DNA from: Escallonia rubra
Lineage: Eukaryota; Streptophyta; Magnoliopsida; Escalloniales; Escalloniaceae
Assembly (NCBI GenBank): GCA_033065855.1
Contig: JAVXUO010002352.1
Span: 186,001 to 250,000, forward strand
Length of the DNA stretch: 64,000 nucleotides
Reading direction: 5' to 3'
In this document: positions 11,431-22,134 of the stretch, one piece after another
Layout: the number at the start of each line of letters is the position of its first letter
Numbering within the stretch: the stretch's first letter is position 1
The notes under the pieces: generated by a model
What the model was told of the DNA's origin: nothing
The model's input: the letters and a program-made list of their open reading frames with translations, nothing else
Database searches by the model: none
Translations under genes and position numbers: made by a program

Positions 11431-11616
11431 GTTGCACTGGTTCTTTTGACACTGCCATACTCATTTTCCAACCTGGATATGCTATCAGGAATACTGTTGC
11501 AAATAATCTATGGTCTTATTGGTAGCTGGACAACATACCTTATCAGTGTTCTTTATATTGAGTACCGAAGCAGAAAGGAGAAAGTGAATGTTAGCTTCAA
11601 GAACCATGTTATTCAG
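11431..11616 (+). pseudogene. Captured exon of an AUX1/LAX-type auxin influx carrier
   Basis: An open exon of exactly 62 codons between an acceptor (GGTTACAG|GTTGC) and a donor (ATTCAG|GTAACT). It reads VALVLLTLPYSFSNLDMLSG, then ILLQIIYGLIGSWTTYLISV, then LYIEYRSRKEKVNVSFKNHVI and Q. AUX1/LAX proteins (plasma-membrane proton/auxin symporters of the amino-acid permease family) have QVLLTLPYSFSQLGMLSGI..YG..GSWTAYLISVLYVEYR.RKE......NHVIQ at this place. Only this exon and some flanking intron are seen. It lies on the plus strand inside CACTA-2, opposite to the element's likely transcription. The upstream and downstream carrier exons are absent, so it is a transduplicated fragment, not a gene. 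Confidence 0.8.
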
Positions 11617-12829
11617 GTAACTATACCCACAGACCAAACAACTGAACATATATTATTCATTGGCACTACCATGAAGCAAGCAAATTATGTTGGGCTTCAA
11701 TATCTAGTCTAGGAAAACATCAAGTTGTATGATAAAGCCAACTCGATCACTGGAACAAGTTCGAAGCCAAAAGTAATTGAATCTGCAACTGGCTAGAAAA
11801 CTATTCCTGCTCAGTTATATAACCACAACCTATGGAAACTCCCAATGGCTGATTTACTCCAGCATCACTTTGATAACTTAACTTGCTTGCTACTTAGGCG
11901 CTACAACTTCCATTGCTTTGCAAACTGTGCTAGTTTTTCGAGTATAAAGCAAAATTAAACATTCATCGAATTAAGTTCATCTAGCTTGAAAATGAAACAT
12001 GTTTCGCTATATAACCAAAGGATAAAAGCACTAACCAAGCGTGGATGTTGGGTGGCTTTGTTACCCCTCAAGAAGGAAGCAACAATTAGCACCTCTTCTA
12101 GGTAAGTTTTATGTAATGAAACACTTTTTCCTGTTTCCATTTTCTGATTTTTTTTGCACAACAGTAGTGACAATTAGATGATTGAATTGTAAAGAGTTGT
12201 TCTTTAAAATGAATTGTAGAAGCAACTGGGAGTTCTTCGAGGATAACATTTTGGGTTGAAAGTGTCAATTACAGTTACTACTTGGACAGTGAGGATCAAG
12301 ATGTTATTAAGAGGGAAACTAAGTCTAGCATGCTTTTGCAGTAACAAAATTTAGGTCTAGCATGCTTTTTCACAACTGTGTGCAAGTTTTTTCTTCCAAT
12401 AAAACATATATTCCCCTAGCGAATGGATGGCTGTAGGGCAGCTTTAAATTGCCTGAAGACAGTTTCAAGGAAAATTGTTTCTCCACTATTTAACTTTAAC
12501 ATTTCATACTCTTACCTATTTTTTTCTAAAACTGTGCTGTCCCTAAATTTATTCCAAAGTGATAGTCACACTCCACGTCTCACCTCTCACACTTTACTTT
12601 ATTGGCTATGATCATTAATTTTTTTATCAGCAAAAAACAAGTATAATTGTTGAAAATTGGAATACATTTATCAATCTTTAACTCATAAAGTGCAGATTCT
12701 TATCCTTACAGCCAATAACTAACAAAACCTCAAAATTAAAACCAATAAAGACAAAATAGATTGTTTAAAGTTTATATTGAAAGGGGTTTTCCGAAACAGA
12801 TAAAAATTCCATTTGAATCAAAGAAGCAG

Positions 12830-13640
12830 CAAAGGTATGTTAACAAAATGGAGCCGTATCAATATTCAATTTAAGGCTGGAAGAAGAGTGGAATGTAATT
12901 CAAAGCACTCAATAGAGACGATGAAATGCGACTTCGCTAAGTCCATAACCAACTATGGACAAAATTATAAGAAACTAGAGACAAAGTAACATCAAACTTA
13001 CCTCAAAAGCATAAATGCGGAGACGATGAAATGCGACCGCTAGTGTTCTATCTGCAAATCAATTGATGAAGGTTAGAGATAAGACAATATTAGGTTTTGT
13101 GTGTGTCTGTGTGCGTAAGAGAAGTGAAAAATTAAATTAGAGAAAGGTCGATTTTGGGAAGGTTGAAGCAATTGAAAGACAGAAAGGGAGAGGGAGAGAA
13201 CCAGAGCCGCAATTTTGCTTGTGCGCTCATCTGGTGTGTGTGCAAAAGTGCTTGCAAATGGCGTGTGTGCGATTGTGTGTGCCTTTGTGTGCGCAAATGG
13301 TGCATACGCCTGGTGTTGATGTGTGTCGTTTGTGTGTGCAAATGGTGCGTGCGCCTGGTGTGAGTGCGTTTGTGTGTGCAAATAGAGCCTCCGTCTCTTG
13401 TTCGTGTGGTGCCTGGTTGTGCGCCTGGCGTTTGTGTGTGTGCCTGGTGTGTGTGTTTCAGAGAGAGAACCAGATGGAGAGGCGAATCTAGGAAGAGAGT
13501 GACGTGAGGTCATGGGATAGCAGAAACAAATGATAAAAAAGAAAAGGGCTACGGCGGCGGTACGGGCGCTGCCTAACCTCTTTTAGCCGCTTGCTTTGGG
13601 TTCAATTGGCGCTGAGATTTAGCGGGCCTTTTTTAGCGTA
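12830..13640 (-). promoter_or_regulatory. CACTA-2 right-end module (R2): probable promoter and first exon
   Basis: By analogy with En/Spm, transcription should start inside the right end and run leftward. The module has a CACACAC-rich minus-strand leader, an AG-rich stretch and a good donor at 13001 (TTGAG|GTAAGT). No long coding frame. Inferred function, with repeat R1 as supporting evidence. Confidence 0.35.
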
Positions 13641-13861
13641 AATTTTTCAGCCGCGCGTAAAGCGAAAGCAAAATTTTATGACCTATAGCAGCGGGTCATC
13701 TTAGCCGCTACCGTAAATGGCATATACAAGCGGTTTTTTTTACTGCTGTTATAGAGCGCTGCCACATGACATTTTTCTTGTAGTGATATGTAAGAATCTT
13801 TCCGAAATATCAAAACTGCAGAAAGATCGTTACATATGTTACCAATTCCACATTAAATAGA

Positions 13862-13902
13862 ATTCGTTGGCAACGAGTTGAACGATCTCGTTGCCAATGG
13901 AT
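13862..13902. repeat. Short hairpin right of CACTA-2
   Basis: Arms ATTCGTTGGCAACGAG (13862-13877) and CTCGTTGCCAATGGAT (13887-13902), 14 of 16 pairs. It belongs to CACTA-1 and is the fourth hairpin in the 7.6-13.9 kb leader once CACTA-2 is removed. Confidence 0.7.
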
Positions 13903-13959
13903 TTCTCAAAACAACAACTAATATAAAGAAGGCAAGGTTTGTAAACAACGAGTAATTGA

Positions 13960-14530
13960 ACCATCTCTGGGCAATATGGAGTAATTATGGGATGTACAAG
14001 GGCTAATTAGGGCTCACTGGGCTATTAGGGTTACTTACGAGTATTAATTATAGCTAATTATGGTTGATAAGGACTAATTAGGATTATTTAGTCCTACTTA
14101 GGGTTTAATTGTGTCGAGTAGTGCTGATGAGTCTTAATTAGGCTTAATTGGGTTATGTTAGGGCTAATTAATGTTAATGAGGGCTAGTTTCGGATAATTA
14201 TAGCTAATTAGGGTTGATTAGGACTAATTAGGGTTATTTAGTCCTAATTAGGGTTTAATTATACCGAGTAGTGTTGATTAGTCCTAACTAGCGCTAATTA
14301 GGCTTAATTGGGTTATGTTAGTGCAAATTACGACTAATTAGGCTAACTATAATCAATATGCGCGTAATTGGGTTCATTTGGGCTAATTCGGGGTAATTAT
14401 AGCTAATTTGATTTTCATTAGGTTCTTAGGGTTAATTAAAACTAATTAGGCTCGTTAGAGCTAATTAGGGTTAATTGATTTACTAAAATATTGTTAATCA
14501 GGACTAATTAGGGCAAATTATAAGCAGTGC
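13960..14530. repeat. Degenerate GGGCTAATTAG array
   Basis: About 50 variants of an 8-12 bp unit (GGGCTAATTA, GGATTAATTAGG, AGGGTTGATTA). Many units hold TTAGGG or TAGGG. Non-coding and part of CACTA-1. Confidence 0.75.
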
Positions 14531-14610
14531 TGGAGCCACGATGAGATTCCAGGGGGGCATGCTAAAAATGTCGCATTAACCTAACTAACCTAAATTTAAT
14601 GCACATTCAA

Positions 14611-15134
14611 CAATCTCAATTCCGACACCTCATATAGGGTGTCGATATGGTGTCTGATACGTGTCTGACACCTCCGGACACGTGTCCGACACATACCGAG
14701 ATGTGTCCGACGCCTTCGGACACGTGTCCGACGCCCACCGACACGCACCTCCAGACACATCGGCATACGTTAATTTATTTTTTAAATGTCGGACACCGTC
14801 GATCAGACGTGGTGTTCGTGTCTGCGCTAACTAACAGGTATCTCAATCCAATTGGGTCCCATCCTCCGTCAACAATCTCAATTCCGACACCTCATATAGG
14901 GTGTCGATATGGTGTCCGATACGTGTCTGACACCTCCGAACACGTGTCCGACACATACCGACACGTGTCCGACGCCTCCGGACACGTGTCCGACGCCCAC
15001 CGACACGCACCTCCAGACACATCGGCATACGTTAATTTATTTTTTAAATGTCGGACACCGTCGATCAGACGTGGTGTCCGTGTCTGCGCTAACTAACAGG
15101 TATCTCAATCCAATTTGGTCTCATCCTCCATCAA
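14611..15134. repeat. Two tandem 262-bp units rich in GTGTCCGACAC
   Basis: Unit starts at 14611 and 14873 (CAATCTCAATTCCGACACC), then a truncated third start at about 15135, giving a 262-bp period. The units are almost identical, so the duplication is recent. Inside each unit GTGTC/GACAC words recur in both orientations (ACACGTGTCCGA). Frames of up to 149 codons run through, but only because the repeat lacks stops. Confidence 0.85.
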
Positions 15135-15179
15135 CAATCTGAATTCTCAATTCTCAATTTTCAAATGCTCAATGCAATA

Positions 15180-15470
15180 AAAATTAACAAAAATCACACA
15201 TTCAATCCAATTGGGTCCCATCCTCTTTCAATAATCTCAATATCTCAAATGCTCAATGCACAATTAACAATCTAAAATCATCAATTAACAACCTAAAATC
15301 ATCAATTAATAATCGCAATTACTTCAAATGCACAGTTAATAACCTAAAATCATCAATTAACAACCTAAAATCACAGATCAATAATCACAATTCTCAAATG
15401 CACAATTAACAACCTAAAATTATCAAACAATTGATCAGTGTTCAAATGGGAAAAAATTGTTCAAAATGCA
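15180..15470. repeat. AT-rich short repeat (CAATTAACAACCTAAAATCAT)
   Basis: About eight imperfect copies of a 20-30 bp unit containing CAATTAACAACCTAAAATC. Non-coding. Confidence 0.65.
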
Positions 15471-15499
15471 CATATCCGATGCGCTTGAATTATTTCAAT

Positions 15500-16075
15500 T
15501 TGGGGTTCGATTCGATTAGGGCAATTAATTTAGGGTTCAATTAGGGGGTTCAGTTACTTCAATTTAGGGTTCAATTAGGGGGTTCTATTAGTTCAATTTA
15601 GGGTTCGGTTAAATTTGGGCATTCAATTTAGGGTTCAATTAGGGGGTTCAATTAGTTCAATTTAGGGTTCGATTGGATTAGGGCATTCAATTTAGGGTTC
15701 AATTAGGGGTTCAATTAGTTTAATTTAGGGTTCAATTCGATTAGGGCATTCAATTTAGGGTTTAATTAGGGTTCAATTACATCAATTTAGGGTTCAATTA
15801 CTTCAATTCAGTGGTCGGTTGAATTGGGGCATTCAATAAGGGGGTTCAATAAGTACAATTTAGGGTTCGGTTAGATTAGGGCATTCAATTTAGGGTTCGA
15901 TTCATTCAATTTAGGGTTCAATTAAGGGGTTCTATTAGTTCAATTTAGGGTTCGGTTGAATTGGGACATTCAATTAGAGGGTTCAATTAGTTCAATTTAG
16001 GGTTCGATTGGATTAGGGCATTCAATTAGGGGTTCAATTAGTTTAATTTAGGGTTTAGGGTTTAGGGTTAAGCAG
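15500..16075. repeat. Telomere-like TTTAGGGTTCAATTAGGG array
   Basis: Tandem variants of CAATTTAGGGTTCAATTAGG with periods near 20-30 bp, ending in TTTAGGGTTTAGGGTTTAGGG (about 16047-16070), the plant telomere repeat. It is interstitial and lies in CACTA-1. Confidence 0.75.
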
Positions 16076-16082
16076 CCCCTTC

Positions 16083-16263
16083 GCAATTAACGAAATACCG
16101 CACATTTTTAACTCTATCCAATTAAGTGCGACAAAATGGCGCGCAAAATGAATTTCTTTAGGAGAACCTTTTTGAGCAGTTTACAACACTTAAACTTTCA
16201 AAAATAATTTATTTTCCCTCTTTTCTAAAATTTAAGCCGGCTTTGCTGCGGTATTTCACTAAT
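16083..16263. repeat. 180-bp unit with terminal inverted repeats
   Basis: ATTAACGAAATACCGC (16086-16101) and GCGGTATTTCACTAAT (16248-16263) are inverted with two mismatches. The interior is AT-rich. It could be a small MITE or stem-loop. No clear target duplication seen. Confidence 0.4.
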
Positions 16264-17040
16264 ACAGACGGAGAATGCAGTGCGTCACTTATAAGTGGAG
16301 GGGAAAAATTATATTCAAGATAAAGTCGAGGGGCTCATTCTATACAAGAATTGCCCTGCACACAGTACAACCACACAACCCACATGCACAATTAGGGGTT
16401 CACTTGACTAGGTTCTCGGGTATCATGGTATCCTGAGTTTGTGGTATCAATTCTGGAGATTTCGGTCGGTGGTAAAAATGTTTATAGTTTGTGGCTCTAC
16501 GAAACTTGCATTCCTATTTGCAGCTGCTCGAAGACTGCTATCCGGTATCAGTTTCTAATTTCTACATAACTGAACACCCCGCTTTACCAAATAACAAATG
16601 CAACAAGTATAAAGAATATTTTTAAATCTGGATCTGATTGTTCTAAGAGCTTTAGATGGCACGGACCATAACGATAAATCAAGCTGAAACCGTAGGGAAT
16701 CTGAGCTTCATGAGTCATATAAGAGTCGCACATGAGGAGAGACCCAACACAGACAAAGAATGCACAAAAGGGCACAAAGGTTCTGAGGGACGAAATGCCA
16801 AACACTAGCATGTTAGAGTCAAACCAAGACCATGAGAACCAGCTCCAATACTATGTCAACCCCAATTTTTTCTCTTGTGAATCCCTACTTATTAATTTTC
16901 GTTGATTTAATTAGAAATTCAAGAGACATATACGAGTATAGGTACACATTACTTGCAAAGCGAAATCAAATACCAAACAACAATATAGATTACAGATAAA
17001 ACTAGCATCTAGTGGTTGATAATCTATCAAAACCTAAACA
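16264..17040. other. No gene recognised
   Basis: AT-rich sequence inside CACTA-1 with only short chance frames. It precedes the right-end module. Confidence 0.4.
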
Positions 17041-17049
17041 AATCAGCAC

Positions 17050-17664
17050 CCTTTAGAAACCCCTAATTGAGAATGCATACCTTTATGGGTGTTCGGCGAA
17101 GGAGATGTGTGTGCTAAGTTCAGGTGCTCTAAAGAACCGATTGTTCGGCGAAGAACCTGTCAGCCAAAGGTGGGGGTTCGGCGAAGGAGATGTCGGGGTG
17201 AAGACGGGGTGCCGTCGGCGGTTTGCCAGAGGTGGGTTGCCGTAAAGAAGTTGCCGGAGTAAGAACACCGGTGGTGGGAGATTGTAATTAAGAGAGAGAG
17301 AGAAACTGAAGAAAGAAAAGAAAGAGATAAGACGTAGATTTAAGCCGGACTTTTAGCGATGGGAAAGCTCCGTCGGTAAAATCCCGTCAGTAAAAGTCAT
17401 TTTTTACCGACGGTAGCATTGCGTTGCTAAAATATTTTTCAAAAATCATCGAAAGTTATTAAATTTTCTGAGATATTTAGTAACGGTTTTATCCGTCGGT
17501 AAAAGTCTGTTGGGGAAAACCTTTACCGACGGATTATCCGTCGGTAAAACCTTTTTGACGACTAATTTTTTCTTTTTTTTTTTTCCGTCGCTGAAAGTTC
17601 TTTTAGTGACGGAATTGTTTCCGTCGCTAAAAGACCGTCGCTAAATCCATCTTTTCTTGTAGTG
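17050..17664 (-). promoter_or_regulatory. CACTA-1 right end: probable promoter/leader plus subterminal repeats
   Basis: A GC-richer block of GTTCGGCGAAGGAGATGT words (17090-17230), an AG-rich tract (17284-17330), then many CGTCGGTAAA/CGACGG subterminal repeats (17345-17650) to the terminus. As the transposase genes run leftward, their promoter should lie here. Inference from family layout. Confidence 0.4.
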
Positions 17665-17815
17665 GTTAGCGCAACAGCCGTTAATAACTTTCTAACATAT
17701 AGTCATCATAAGTATTTTATTTTTTTTTTATTTCTTTTTCGCAATCACAAGTTTGGGTTAGACATTTTTAGCGACAAATAAATACGTAGGGTTTTCTTTA
17801 TATTTTTCCATTTAG
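17665..17815. mobile_element. LTR-like repeat, right part after CACTA-1
   Basis: It starts with the GTT target duplication and continues the repeat interrupted at 1444. GTTAGCGCAACAGCCGTTAATAACTTTCTAA resembles, in outline, the sequence after GCGGGTTA at about 63030. Non-coding fossil. Confidence 0.35.
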
Positions 17816-17819
17816 GGTT

Positions 17820-18564
17820 TTATAATTACACTACACATCATAACAAATTAAATTCAACTACATTTAGATGATTTAAACCACATGACCACATGCATTAGGA
17901 TAATTAGGGTAAAATGGAGCTTATAGAAGGTGGCGCAGCGGCGGTGGTGGCACTGTAGTGGAGGGCTTGGGAGAAGTGTTGAGCTGAAGGGCACAACGTC
18001 GTGGAGTGGGGGGGATGTCGTGGGGGGGGGGGGTGCGTCGCCGGATGGGGTATCGCCAGAGGAGGGGTCCCCAGAGGGAGGAAATCAGAGAGAGTGAGAC
18101 TCTGAGAGAAAAAACGGGGAGAGGAAAAAAAATGGGAGGACTGAGACTTTTCTTATAGGACTTTTAGCAGACATAATGGTCCGTCGCTAAAAGTCCGTCA
18201 ATAAAATTCAACATTATTTAGACTTGAAGCGACAGAGAGTTTTAGCGACGGATAACTCCGACGCTAAAATTAATTTTTAGCGACGGATCATTTAGGGACG
18301 AAAAATTCCGTTGCTAAACAAATATTTAATAATCTGACCGAAATTACAAATTTTCTAAAAAGTTTTACCGATGGATATTCCGTCGCTAAAAACCCGTCTC
18401 TAAAAATCCATCAGTAAAATTTTTACCAACGGAATGACCCGTCGGTAAAAGTTTTTGCCGACGGATTTTTAGAGATGGTACATTCCGCCCTAAAAGGGTC
18501 TTTTAATGACGAAATTGCTTCCGTTGCTAAAAATCCGTTATTAAAAACCCTTTTTCTTGTAGTG
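17820..18564 (-). mobile_element. Detached CACTA right end
   Basis: It has the same plan as the CACTA-1 right end: a GGTGGTGG/GTCGCCGG block, an AG-rich tract, CGTCGCTAAAA-type subterminal repeats from 18150 and the terminus TTTTTCTTGTAGTG ending at 18564. No partner left end is found nearby, so it is a fragment or a solo end. Confidence 0.6.
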
Positions 18565-18569
18565 AAAAA

Positions 18570-19142
18570 CTTCAACATAATATGCATTACACTATAAATT
18601 GTAGCTTGTAATTAGGGTTAAAATATACTCAATGTTAGCATCGGCGACAGTGGTGGTGGTGCGGCAGTGGCGGCATGGAGGAGATGTGGGGGTATCGCTG
18701 GAGGGCCGTCGCTAGTGTGCAAACAGAGAGAAAAGAAAGAGAAAGAGTAAGGGGAATTAATGTCTCATTAGCCCATTCCTAAAAGTCCGACGTTGAAAGT
18801 CGTATTTTCAAAATTTTCATTTAATTTTAGTGACGGACTTTTAGCGACGGGCTAAATAGCGTCGCTAAAAGCCTACCTTTAAAGGCTTTAGCTTCAACGA
18901 CAGATTTTTTAGCGACGAACTCATTTGGTTGCTCAATATTTTCTAAAATATTTAAAAAATTAGGCTGGAAATAGAAAATCTTTTAAAATTCTTTAGCTCC
19001 CAAAAATCCCATTAGTAAAGATCCGTTGATAAAGGTTTTTAGCGATGGATCTTTTCGTTTACTGACAGGGTAGTCTGTCAGTAAATGTGAGTTTTACCAA
19101 CGGATTTGTGCCCGTCGCTAAAGATCCCTTTTGTTGTTGTGA
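18570..19142 (-). mobile_element. Third, more decayed CACTA right end
   Basis: It repeats the same modules: GGTGGTGGTGCGGCAG, an AG-rich tract at 18720-18760, TTAGCGACGG repeats and a degraded terminus (CTTTTGTTGTTGTGAG) near 19142. It abuts the previous right end head to tail. Confidence 0.5.
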
Positions 19143-19195
19143 GTTTTGTAAAAGGTTTTCTATGGAGTTGAAGAAATATTTTTGTTACTTTCTTA

Positions 19196-20425
19196 ATGGC
19201 AAGAGGGCTTTGGGTGTTCATCGCCGGAGCAGAAGCCTATAGGGAGAGTGGCTTTCTTTGCCTACATAGCAAAAAATTATCGACGGTGGCTACACAATGC
19301 ACGTTTTATATGAAAGAATGTTTATGTAAGTTCTATGTAAAAGTGTTTCTTTTGAACTTTGGATGTCTTTATTGCTTATCGGCTGATCATGCATTAACTC
19401 TTTCTATTTTGTTTTGATTGTTTTGCGGGCCGCGTTTGGTTAATGTTGTTGTCTAAGCGTGCTTCTGGTCAATCATCAGGCTCCTCAGTTACGAGTGTCG
19501 AGGGATGGAAGTTGTGACTGAATACATCGAGGGTTGTCGATTCGAAGAAAGGGCGTGTAGGCGGAACTAACTTGACTGCATGTGCCATGATGCGATCATT
19601 CCCATCCTTTATTTTGCACACAAAGAGAGAGACCCACAAAAAGAGTTAGACTCGGATACATTACTCACGTTGTAGATGCCGTGGCTAGATATTTGTCTGC
19701 TTGTCAGGTATAGATATGTTCACATTGATCAAGTCAATCTTTAATAAGTTAAGTATTAATATATAGTTAGTAACAAGTGTCGTGTACGTTCATTTAATAT
19801 ATGGATATGCTTCGCAACCGATATCATTACGCGACGGGTGAAGAAATACACGACGATGAGTAGGATCCAAACGCCACTTTCGACGAACGATGGAGTCAGC
19901 CCCATTCCCCCCCCCCCCCTCCCATCCTGGATATTTCAGCCCCTTCACTCTCAAACTCTGACTTTGAACTTGTTATATATGTATTCGTCCCCTCCGTTGG
20001 AAAACAAATTGCCTATGGGACATTTTATATATTGTTATTAAAGTAGATGGATATTGAAAATCATTGTGGATGGATCAGCATCGGATATATGTTTTTGATT
20101 GTGGATGGAATTAAATATTAGTGTGAATATACATGAACCAGGTTTGGATATTGAAAAAAAAAATAAACTATGTAATTTGTTATGTTTTCTATTTTTACCA
20201 ATGGACCTTAACGATGGAATATCCGTCACTAAAAGTAATTTAACCCTTGGTAATAGTGCAATTTTTACGGACTGATTCTCTAATTTCGTCGCTAATTTTT
20301 TAACGGCAAATTTTTTATCAACGGACTTTTAGCGATGGATGTTCTGTCGGTAAAGTCTTTAGTGATGTAAAAACCCCTTTTAGAGGCGGAAAGATCCGTT
20401 GCTAAAAGTAGTTTTTCTCGTAGTG
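19196..20425 (+). mobile_element. CACTA relic in opposite orientation, with a TNPA exon piece
   Basis: On the plus strand 19254-19304 codes FFAYIAKNYRRWLHNAR, the core motif of the TNPA-like protein of CACTA-1. Degraded subterminal repeats follow at 20200-20400, and a terminus TTTTTCTCGTAGTG ends at 20425. In CACTA-1 the TNPA gene is also next to this end, so gene order is conserved but inverted. The matching other end is missing. Confidence 0.6.
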
Positions 20426-20689
20426 CATTGCGTTTGGTCTCGTTTAGGCAATGTTTGGCTCAACGACACATGGAGCGAGAGTGGGAAAGATATAACACCG
20501 TTCATCTTCTCTCATTCGCCACAAAAGTTTTCATAAATCAACCTAGAAACCTTATATTATTAAAAGAAATTGTAGCTCACAAAATTCAAGTCTCTTTTTG
20601 ATGACTTTTATATCGTTGGAAATAATTTTTTTTTTAGTAGATTCTAATGGTGCAAATAAAAATACCTTAATTACAATATGATGCCAAGG

Positions 20690-21632
20690 AAAGTGGGTTC
20701 GCAGTCGACGTGGAGGTGCCACAAAGAATGCAGTCCGAGTCAGATGCCAAGTATGTTGAAGTGGGACGCAACAAAGGTGGAACAAGGGCAGAGATCAAGG
20801 GCTTCCCAGACAGAGCCTGAGGGTGACAGTGATGCGAAGGCGACGACACACGGTGAATATACGACGACAGTCACAATCTGATACTTAGACCCAGAGTCAA
20901 GGTCCGGTATGTTTCTCTCTCTAGAATTCCAGAGAGAATCGGTTTTTAAAGAGAGAAAGTGAAATCTATTTATAGAGGTTGAGATGATGATGTCACCACA
21001 CGACACGTGGCTCTCCCCGGGAGTGACACGTCACCGAGGGGTCCACAGGTGTCGGTGCTCCACGGACTGTCGGATCGCATGTTCACCCGGCCTACTCCTC
21101 ACAGCGTGGCTCTGTCTGTCTGGAAAGACTGGCTCCCACAATGTCGGTGCAAGAGAACACCCCTTGATCTAGCCACCAATCCAAGCCCTTGCATAGTCCC
21201 ACAAGCCTGGCAGCGGTGGGGAAGACCCGACGCCCAACTGTCAGGCGGACTAGGCGTTATGCCCTCCAGAGACCTGCTCCCGTCTTGGAGTGACCTGAAG
21301 GTCATGATCGCTAAGGGTGCCGACGCAAGCCCCCAGTGCCGGAGCACGTAGGCCAGTCACGAAGACACCCTGGCGGAGATAGTGTCTCGAAGGGCTCACC
21401 TATCTCGCGGGTGAGTCCTTGTGCCGGAGCACTCAGAGTGCGTCAAGATAACATCCCGGAGGAGCCGTCTACTCGACGGGCCGAGGTAACATCCCAGAGG
21501 AGCTGTCTACGTGGCGGAAGGGGAGTTGGAGAGCTCCTTGGCGAAGATAGTGTCCCGGAGGAGTCGCATATCCCCGCGGGTGAGTCCTTGTGCTGGAGCA
21601 CTCGGAGCGCGTCAAGGTAGCATCCCGGAGAG
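20690..21632 (+). mobile_element. LTR-type fossil A, left part
   Basis: It aligns with 52690-54411 over its whole length (GTGGGTTC, GCCACAAAGAAT, the TTAG..CCAGAGTCA block, a CTCTCTCTAGAAT block, CTTGGAGTGACCTGA). A TATA-like CTATTTATAG near 20970 suggests an LTR promoter. From about 21350 it holds 170-bp tandem units. hAT-1 splits it, and it resumes at 26862. No gag or pol is seen. A broken, non-coding remnant. Confidence 0.5.
21350..21632. repeat. 170-bp tandem units, left of hAT-1
   Basis: Units contain GGCGGAAGGGGAGTTG, AGATAGTGTC and GGAGCACTCGGAGCGCGTCA. AGATAGTGTC occurs at 21377 and 21545, and right of hAT-1 at 26918 and 27088. About four units in all, cut in two by the insertion. 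Confidence 0.7.
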
Positions 21633-22134
21633 TAGGACTGAGCACGGTTCGGTCGGTTCGATTTGGAGGTTGAATACCAAACCGAACCGACCAACATCGG
21701 TTTGGGAAAAAATAAACCAAACCGTAGTTGAACGGTTCGGTTTGAACGGATTAGCTGGATCGAACGGTTCGGTTTAAACGGATAAAATCGGTTTGGGCTA
21801 GATTCCATTCTAGGCCCAAAATAACTAAAAATTTGTAACAAAACTCAAGTAATTCAGCAGATCTTAGCTCATAAGACTAAAATTCTAATTAGATTACATA
21901 ACATCCAAAGAAAATAACTCATTACACACATCATTACATAGCATTTATTAAAATTCTAATGAAAATTACATAACATTCAAAAGAAAATAACTCCTTACAT
22001 AGCATCTGTTAAGCTTTAAATCAAATTACACACAGCAAATATATCCATCAGATTAACTTAAAGAAGAAAGAAGTCCTCTTTAGTCTTTAAACCAAACAAG
22101 CATCTTCAAAACCTTCATTGCCAATCAACCTTCA

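Larger units (their letters stand above)
8062..13785 (-). mobile_element. CACTA-2: non-autonomous CACTA with captured host exon, nested in CACTA-1
   Basis: The ends TACTACAAGAAAAAGTGG (8062) and TTTTTCTTGTAGTG (ending 13785) are flanked by identical ATA target duplications (8059-8061, 13786-13788). Inside the ends lie AGCGG/CCGCT-type subterminal repeats, unlike the CGACGG repeats of CACTA-1, so it is a different subfamily. No TNP2 transposase is present. It holds a decayed TNPA-like exon, a duplicated right-end module and an AUX1/LAX exon. One undetermined base lies at 8481. It inserted into one arm of a palindrome of CACTA-1. Confidence 0.85.
1445..17664 (-). mobile_element. CACTA-1: large En/Spm-type DNA transposon with transposase genes
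   Basis: The left end reads CACTACAAGAAAAAA (1445) and the right end CTTTTCTTGTAGTG (ending 17664). A 3-bp GTT target duplication is seen at 1442-1444 and 17665-17667. Both ends carry subterminal TTAGCGACGGA-type repeats. The genes lie on the minus strand near the left end, so transcription would start near the right end. Total span is 16.2 kb, of which 5.7 kb is the nested CACTA-2 (8062-13785). The rest is hairpins and repeat arrays. The ends, target duplication and an uninterrupted TNPD-like gene suggest a fairly young, possibly once autonomous element. Confidence 0.85.

Noticed and set aside
14647-15142. Overlapping frames of 149 and 77 codons with TCPTPSDTCPTP-like repeats
   Set aside because: They are read through the 262-bp tandem units, which lack stops in several frames; no start context, and the repeat explains the peptide.
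18570-20425. One complete CACTA between 18570 and 20425
   Set aside because: The segments have opposite orientations and both show right-type termini; no shared target duplication, so they are separate relics.
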